Source: Phycisphaerae bacterium SM23_33 (GTDB lineage: Bacteria; Planctomycetota; Phycisphaerae; SM23-33). Taken from it: a DNA stretch of 11,501 bases. Below, piece after piece: positions 5,974 through 11,501 of this stretch. Each line of letters starts with the position of its first letter. The first letter of the stretch is position 1. Under the pieces are notes generated by a model that saw nothing but the letters and a program-made list of their open reading frames with translations, had not been told where the DNA came from and searched no databases. The DNA lies in contig LJUF01000087.1 in assembly GCA_001303665.1 (NCBI GenBank), positions 1 through 11,501 of the forward strand, in the 5' to 3' direction. A program made the position numbers and the translations under genes.

Positions 5974-6765
5974 CTACGCCCGCCGGCTCAGTTCCGATCC
6001 AAAGTATTTCTCGAGATATTTCGACCCCGCCTCGGCCGTGGCCACGGGGTCTTCCGACTGGATCTCCAGGGCGGCCGTGCCTTCAAAGTTCACCTCCCGC
6101 AGGGCCGCGGCGACGGCCGCGTAGTCGATGCACCCGGCCCCCAGGGGCTTGTGATCCTGGCCGTTGACGACGTCGTGGACGTGCAGGTGCAGCAGGGCGG
6201 CGGCGTAGTCGCGGATGAGCTGCACGGCCGATTCGCCCGGCCGGCAGCGCTGCATCTCGGCGTGGCCGACGTCGATGCAGATGCCCAGCCCGCCGGCCGG
6301 CCCGAAGGTCTCCACTGCCTCCAGCGTGCGATCCAGAAAGGCCCGGGCGTGGATGTTCTCCAGGCCCAGGAACACCCCGCGCTGCCGGGCGGCGGAGGCC
6401 AGCTCGCGGATGAACGGCAGGTCCGGGTGCGTGGCGGGCTTCTCGTCGCGGAATTCCGGCCGCGACAGCACCAGCGGATGCACCACCAGCACGCGCCCGC
6501 CCAGGTGGGCCAGCAGCTCGACCTCCTCGAACATCCGCTCCCGGTCGTTGCGGGTGTGAAAAGATAGCGCCGCTGAGGGCTTGACCAGCTCCCGCAGCTC
6601 ATCCCACCCCGGCCGGTCAAAGAAATCGGGCTGCGGGTCCCAGTTCAGCCACAGCTCGGGGGCGAAGCCCAGGGCATAGATCTGCTCGATGACGCGCCGG
6701 GGCGAGGCGTACTCGCCGGCGATGTGCTTGAAGTTCCAGGTGCTGACAGTCAGTGTCACCTTCAC
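5974..6765 (-). CDS. sugar phosphate isomerase/epimerase, AP-endonuclease-2-like TIM barrel
   Basis: A 263-residue cytoplasmic protein of the xylose-isomerase-like TIM barrel superfamily (AP endonuclease family 2 fold), whose members isomerise or epimerise sugars, ketoses and cyclitol derivatives with a divalent metal. Candidate metal ligands follow the family order: E136 in GLEN, D165 and H168 in CIDVGH, H195/H197 and D198 in HLHVHD, and E234 in LEIQSED. Start: the GTG at 6765 is preceded by GAGAGGA with 6-nt spacing and begins directly with the first barrel strand (VKVTLTVSTW). The same frame stays open upstream across the whole xylA antisense strand, but this is only a GC-rich artefact. 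The gene diverges from xylA, 165 bp apart, and may share its regulation. The exact substrate is unassigned. Confidence 0.92.
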   Translation of the reverse strand: MKVTLTVSTWNFKHIAGEYASPRRVIEQIYALGFAPELWLNWDPQPDFFDRPGWDELRELVKPSAALSFHTRNDRERMFEEVELLAHLGGRVLVVHPLVLSRPEFRDEKPATHPDLPFIRELASAARQRGVFLGLENIHARAFLDRTLEAVETFGPAGGLGICIDVGHAEMQRCRPGESAVQLIRDYAAALLHLHVHDVVNGQDHKPLGAGCIDYAAVAAALREVNFEGTAALEIQSEDPVATAEAGSKYLEKYFGSELSRRA

Positions 6766-6790
6766 GGCAAATCCTCTCGCAGGCCCGGCT

Positions 6791-6819
6791 ATTATGCCCG
6801 CTTTCGGCCGGCCTGTGCA
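6791..6819 (-). promoter_or_regulatory. candidate promoter of the epimerase gene
   Basis: On the minus strand TGCACA, 17 nt, CATAAT (rc of 6791-6796). The -10 matches consensus at 5 of 6 and the -35 at 4 of 6. It would give a leader of about 20 nt before the GTG start at 6765, just enough to hold the ribosome binding site. Confidence 0.4.
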
Positions 6820-6852
6820 GCGCTTTGCTCGGAATGCCGGCCGGCGAATTCC

Positions 6853-6880
6853 TTGCCCGTCCCGGACGGGCGGGTACAAT
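6853..6880 (+). promoter_or_regulatory. candidate xylA promoter with palindromic operator
   Basis: TTGCCC (6853-6858), 16 nt, TACAAT (6875-6880, 5 of 6 to consensus). Between the two hexamers lies a perfect 17-bp dyad, GCCCGTCC-C-GGACGGGC (6855-6871). A repressor bound there would block RNA polymerase. The leader to the xylA ATG at 6931 would be about 45 nt. Confidence 0.5.
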
Positions 6881-6930
6881 GCCGGCGGCAAACGCAACGC
6901 AAATGGTTCATTGAAGGGGAGGTCGAGGCA

Positions 6931-8241
<1,311 letters not shown>

Positions 8242-8251
8242 CCCCGGAGCC

Positions 8252-8279
8252 GGCCACCTGGCACCAGGAACGGGTGGCC
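8252..8279 (+). terminator. hairpin just after xylA
   Basis: GGCCACCTG (8252-8260) pairs with CGGGTGGCC (8271-8279) over 9 bp including one G-T wobble, with a 10-nt loop, starting 11 nt after the xylA stop codon. No T-tract follows. Position favours a terminator or 3' end stabiliser; the missing T-run argues against a strong one. Confidence 0.4.
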
Positions 8280-8347
8280 CCGAACCGGCAACGCCGTGTA
8301 GCCTGCCGGCCGCGACCCGTGGCGCAGCCCGAAGCGGCGAAAACACC

Positions 8348-9556
8348 GTGATCATTCGGATTGCCATCTTGGCCGCGACTATCTGGCCTTGGCTGGCGGA
8401 TCCCGCGCTGCGGGCGGAGCCGGCGACGCACCCGGGCGCGTGGAAGAGCCCATACGCCCAGTGGCGACACGGGCCCCCGAGAGAGCGGGAGTACTTCCCC
8501 ATCGCGGTGTGGCTTCAGCACCCGAAGAACGCCGCCCGCTACAAGGCGGCGGGGATCAACCTCTACGTCGGCTTGTGGAAGGGCCCCACGGAGGCGCAGT
8601 TGGCCGCGTTGACCAAGGCCGGCATGCCGGTCATCTGCCACCAGAACGCCGTCGGCCTGGCCCACAGGGACGACCCCATCGTCATCGGCTGGATGCATGG
8701 CGACGAGCCCGACAACGCCCAGCCGCTGGGGGAGGGTAAGGGCTATGGCCCGCCGATCCCGCCGGCGAAGATCGTCGCCGACTACCGGAAGCTCCGCGCC
8801 GCCGACCCCACGCGCCCGGTGCTGCTGAACCTGGGCCAGGGCGTGGCCTGGGACGGCTGGCACGGCCGCGGCGTCCGCACCAACCATCCCGAGGACTACC
8901 CGGAGTACGTCAAGGGCTGCGACATCGCCTCGTTCGACATCTACCCGGTGGTTCACTCCAAGGCGCAGGTCGCCGGCAAGCTCTGGTACGTCGCCCGCGG
9001 CGTCAGCCGGCTGCGGAAATGGACCGACGGTAGAAGAATCGTCTGGAACTGCATCGAGTGCACGCGGATCAGCAACACGAAGGTCAAGCCCACGCCGCAC
9101 CAGGTGAAGGCGGAGGTGTGGATGTCGATCGTCCACGGCTCGACGGGGCTGATCTACTTCGTCCACCAGTTCCAGCCGCGCTTCATCGAGGCGGCCCTGC
9201 TGGCCGATGAGGAGATGCTCGCGGCCGTGACCAGGATCAACCGGCAGATCCGTGAGCTGGCGCCGGTGTTGAATGGTCCCAGCTTGCCGGACGCCGCGAA
9301 GGTGTCCTCGTCGGCCAAGGACGTGCCCATCGCGTTGATGGCCAATCGCCTCGGCGGGGCCACGTACCTGTTCGCGGTGAACATGCGCGACAAGCCGACG
9401 ACGGGCAGGTTCGAGGTGACGGTGCCGCGGCGGACGATGCGCGGCGAGGTGCTCGGCGAGGACCGGACCGTTTACGTCCGCTGGGGCGGCTTCTACGATG
9501 AGTTCAAACCGTACGACGTGCACATCTACAAGATCACCGAGCCCCCATCGCCGTAA
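8348..9556 (+). CDS. secreted glycoside-hydrolase-like TIM barrel protein
   Basis: A 402-residue protein, probably exported and possibly acting on polysaccharide. The N-terminus (VIIRIAILAATIWPWLADPALRA) looks like a short signal peptide with cleavage after LRA near residue 23. The rest resembles a TIM-barrel glycosidase with a C-terminal beta-sandwich region (about residue 325 on, with alternating strands such as ATYLFAVNM and GRFEVTVP). Barrel-end acids that could be catalytic are E120 in GWMHGDEPD and E237 in IVWNCIECT. I associate the W-x-H-G-D-E-P-D pattern with uncharacterised Planctomycetota proteins, but no named GH family is claimed. Start: the GTG at 8348 begins the signal peptide; no clear Shine-Dalgarno precedes it, so a nearby TTG cannot be excluded. 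It lies 106 nt after xylA on the same strand and may be co-expressed. Confidence 0.8.
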   Translation: MIIRIAILAATIWPWLADPALRAEPATHPGAWKSPYAQWRHGPPREREYFPIAVWLQHPKNAARYKAAGINLYVGLWKGPTEAQLAALTKAGMPVICHQNAVGLAHRDDPIVIGWMHGDEPDNAQPLGEGKGYGPPIPPAKIVADYRKLRAADPTRPVLLNLGQGVAWDGWHGRGVRTNHPEDYPEYVKGCDIASFDIYPVVHSKAQVAGKLWYVARGVSRLRKWTDGRRIVWNCIECTRISNTKVKPTPHQVKAEVWMSIVHGSTGLIYFVHQFQPRFIEAALLADEEMLAAVTRINRQIRELAPVLNGPSLPDAAKVSSSAKDVPIALMANRLGGATYLFAVNMRDKPTTGRFEVTVPRRTMRGEVLGEDRTVYVRWGGFYDEFKPYDVHIYKITEPPSP

Positions 9557-9596
9557 GCCTTACCCGTCACCGTCTGCGGGCTCGCCTCCAGCCGTG

Positions 9597-9612
9597 TATA
9601 ATGCCCGCCATG
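9597..9612 (+). promoter_or_regulatory. perfect -10 box 7 nt before the ribD ATG
   Basis: TATAAT at 9597-9602 is followed by 7 nt and the ATG at 9610. Transcription would begin at or beside the A of that ATG, giving a leaderless mRNA. The other ATG, at 9601, overlaps the -10 box and would be upstream of the RNA start. No good -35 is visible. Confidence 0.5.
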
Positions 9613-10776
9613 CCGGACGAGCACGAGCAGTTCCTGGCGCGGGCCCTGGAGTTGGCGGCCCGCGGGCGGGGGGCGGTGGAGCCCAACCCGATGGTCGGGG
9701 CGGTCATCGTCCGCGACGGGCAGGTGATCGGCGAGGGCTTCCACCAGCGATTCGGCGGGCCGCACGCGGAGGTCGAGGCCATCGCCGCCGCCCGCCGGGC
9801 CGGTCACGACGTGGCCGGGGCGACGATGTACGTCAGCCTGGAGCCGTGCTGCCACCAGGGCAAGACCCCGCCCTGCACGGAAGCGATCATCGCGGCGAAG
9901 ATCGCCCGCGTGGTGGCGGCCATGGAAGACCCCGACCGGCAGGTTTCGGGAAAGGGCGTGGCGGCCCTTCGGGCGGCGGGCGTGGAGGTCGTCACGGGCG
10001 TGTGCCGGGACCAGGCCCGCCGGCTGCTGGCGGGGTACGTCAAGCTGCGGACGCAGGGCCGGCCGTGGATCATCTGCAAGTGGGCCCAGAGCCTCGATGG
10101 CCGCATCGCCACCTTCACCGGGCACAGCAAGTGGATCAGCGGGGAGGCGTCGCGGCAGCGGGCGCACGCCCTGCGCGGACAATGCGATGGCGTCTGCGTG
10201 GGGGTGGGCACGGTCAAGGCCGACGACCCGCTGCTGACCAACCGCAGCGGCTCGGGCAGGCAGCCGGCGAGGGTGGTGCTGGATGAGGCCCTGGATATTC
10301 CCCTTCGATGCCGGCTGCTGGCCAGCACGGACCTCTCGCCGGTCATCATCGCCGCCTGTCAAGAAGCGCCGGAGCGGGCCAGGCAGGCAGTCAGGCAGGC
10401 CGGAGCGGAGGTGCTGATCCTGCCGCCGGCCCCGGGCGGGGTGGACCTTGCGGCCCTGCTGGACGAGCTGGGCCGGCGTCAGTGGACGTACCTGCTGGTC
10501 GAGGGCGGGCGGGGCGTGCTGGGGTCGTTCCTCGGGTCGCGGCTGGCGGACGAGCTGGTTGTGTTCGTGGCCCCGCGGCTGCTGGGCGGGCGGCGGAGCC
10601 TCGGCCCGGTGGCGGCACATCCTGGAGCTTTACCGCCTGGCGGCGGAGCGCGACGACGTGGAGGTGGTGGCCGCCTGCGAGGAGCACGCCCCGACGGCCG
10701 AGGCGCTGGGCAAGGCCGGCAAGGTGAAGCTGACCCACAGCTCCCTCGACCGGATGTGGGCGGAGGCGGACTTTGA
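9610..10776 (+). CDS. ribD: bifunctional riboflavin biosynthesis RibD, C-terminus lost by frame-changing junction
   Basis: Diaminohydroxyphosphoribosylaminopyrimidine deaminase / 5-amino-6-(5-phosphoribosylamino)uracil reductase, two successive steps of riboflavin synthesis. The deaminase domain has the zinc motif H52-A-E54 and PCCHQGKTPPC (C80, C89) and the opening PNPMVGAVIV. The reductase domain has KWAQSLDGRIA (157-167), SKWISGE, GVGTVKADDPLLTNR (198-212) and VEGG (297-300). Recognisable RibD sequence stops at about residue 328-334 (APRLLGGRRSLGPV). After that the frame runs about 54 further residues of Gly/Arg-rich sequence with no RibD features to 10776. Typical RibD continues about 30-35 residues more. 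Start: the ATG at 9610 matches the family N-terminus (DEHEQFLARALELA). No other rib gene is nearby. As read, the reductase domain is incomplete. Confidence 0.9.
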   Translation: MPDEHEQFLARALELAARGRGAVEPNPMVGAVIVRDGQVIGEGFHQRFGGPHAEVEAIAAARRAGHDVAGATMYVSLEPCCHQGKTPPCTEAIIAAKIARVVAAMEDPDRQVSGKGVAALRAAGVEVVTGVCRDQARRLLAGYVKLRTQGRPWIICKWAQSLDGRIATFTGHSKWISGEASRQRAHALRGQCDGVCVGVGTVKADDPLLTNRSGSGRQPARVVLDEALDIPLRCRLLASTDLSPVIIAACQEAPERARQAVRQAGAEVLILPPAPGGVDLAALLDELGRRQWTYLLVEGGRGVLGSFLGSRLADELVVFVAPRLLGGRRSLGPVAAHPGALPPGGGARRRGGGGRLRGARPDGRGAGQGRQGEADPQLPRPDVGGGGL

Positions 10777-11501
10777 CGTGCTGGCGGTGGGCGACTACTA
10801 CGGCCGGCGCGGCGAGCTGCTCATCCGCGGGTTGGCCTCCGGCAAGCACGTCATCGGCGACAAGCCCCTGTGCACGAAGCTGGACGAGCTCGACCGCATC
10901 GCCGAGCTGTCGGCGGCCGGGAGGCTGTGCGTCGGCTGCCAGCTCAGCATGCGCGACTCGGGCAACTTCCGGGCGATGCGGCAGGCGGTGCTCGGCGGGC
11001 GGATCGGCCAGGTGCACACGGTTGATTTCCAGGGCCAGCACCCGCTGCTGCGGGGCTCGCGGCCTGAATGGTACTTCGAGCCGGGCAAGCACGGCGGCAC
11101 GATCAACGACCTGGCCATCCACGCCGTGGACCTGATTCCCTGGATGACGGGGCGGCGGATCGTCCAGATCGTCACCGCCCGGGCCTGGAACGCCCGCGCC
11201 GCCCAGCCGCAGTGGTTTCAGGACGCCGCCCAGATGATGCTGCGGCTGGACAACGGCGGCGGGGTGCTGGGGGACGTTTCGTACCTGACGCCCGACAGTT
11301 TCGCCTACAAGGTGCCCTGCTACTGGCGGTTCACCCTCCATGGGACCGCCGGCCTGGCCGAGACCTCGGCCGTCGCCGACGGCGTCGAACTGTACCCCAG
11401 CGAGGGCGAGTCCGCCGTTCACCTTCCCCCGGCCGAGAGGCGGGCGGGCGGCTACTTCGATGATTTCCTGGCCGAGATCCGCGGCCGGGCCGAGGGCGAA
11501 G
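10613..11501 (+). CDS. Gfo/Idh/MocA family oxidoreductase, missing N-terminus, runs off window
   Basis: A second Gfo/Idh/MocA-type dehydrogenase, in the frame one base after ribD. From 10613 it reads RHILELYRLAAERDDVEVVAA, i.e. the first Rossmann helix and second strand, so the initial beta strand and GxGxxG loop (roughly 15-18 residues) are absent. Further on come the cofactor/catalytic lysine in IGDKPL (Lys codon 10862-10864; the family EKP is DKP here) and GGTINDLAIHAVDL with the catalytic His at 11120-11122. The frame is open to the window end without a stop. No ATG exists in frame before 10754; GTG codons at 10658, 10664 and 10667 would start inside the fold. In the sequence as given the protein could not form a normal cofactor site. 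It overlaps the aberrant ribD tail for 164 nt. Confidence 0.85.

Noticed and set aside
751..6124. Three long plus-strand open frames of about 500 residues opposite the minus-strand genes (751-2256, 2287-3852, 4616-6124)
   Set aside because: They are Val/Ala/Gly/His-rich antisense shadows with no domain motifs, and they overlap genes with clear catalytic motifs and ribosome binding sites.
9526..10620. 364-residue minus-strand frame opposite ribD
   Set aside because: It is an antisense shadow with no recognisable motifs; RibD zinc and reductase motifs are clear on the plus strand.

Overview
The window is a high-GC bacterial segment. It holds sugar-metabolism genes (two Gfo/Idh/MocA oxidoreductases, a sugar phosphate isomerase/epimerase, a class II xylose isomerase, a secreted glycosidase-like protein), two radical SAM enzymes of unknown substrate, and a free-standing 23S-rRNA-intervening-sequence-type four-helix bundle gene bounded by AT-rich heptamer repeats. 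This mix, with the -10-like motif TANAATGCC in front of several genes, points to Planctomycetota, probably a Phycisphaerae-like lineage. That placement is an inference from gene content; no rRNA or marker gene is present to test it.

Layout. At 125-427 (+) lies a small DUF6504-like protein. From 487 to 6765 every gene is on the minus strand. Read in transcription order they are: a GTG-start sugar phosphate isomerase/epimerase (6765-5974), an 88-residue orphan (5791-5525), a B12-binding-type radical SAM protein (5431-3932), a radical SAM protein with a SPASM-like cysteine-rich C-terminus (3801-2362), a Gfo/Idh/MocA oxidoreductase (2193-937) and the four-helix bundle gene (855-487). From 6931 everything is on the plus strand: xylA (6931-8241), a secreted glycoside-hydrolase-like protein (8348-9556), ribD (9610 onward) and a second Gfo/Idh/MocA oxidoreductase that leaves the window at 11501.

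Working together. The epimerase gene and xylA diverge from a 165-bp region with a promoter-like element for each. The xylA element carries a perfect 8-1-8 palindrome between its -35 and -10, a good operator candidate. The secreted protein downstream of xylA fits carbohydrate use. The two radical SAM genes with the orphan may form a separate modification pathway, but their substrates cannot be read from sequence.

Two places deserve most attention. First, the four-helix bundle gene sits between inverted repeats built of 7-nt ATYTTCG-type units (443-474 and 898-929, 29 of 32 positions matching); gene plus repeats looks like a compact mobile or RNA-level unit. Second, around 10590-10615 the ribD frame is cut off before its normal C-terminus and runs into another frame that encodes an oxidoreductase lacking its N-terminal beta strand. 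This is either a real deletion fusion or an assembly join.
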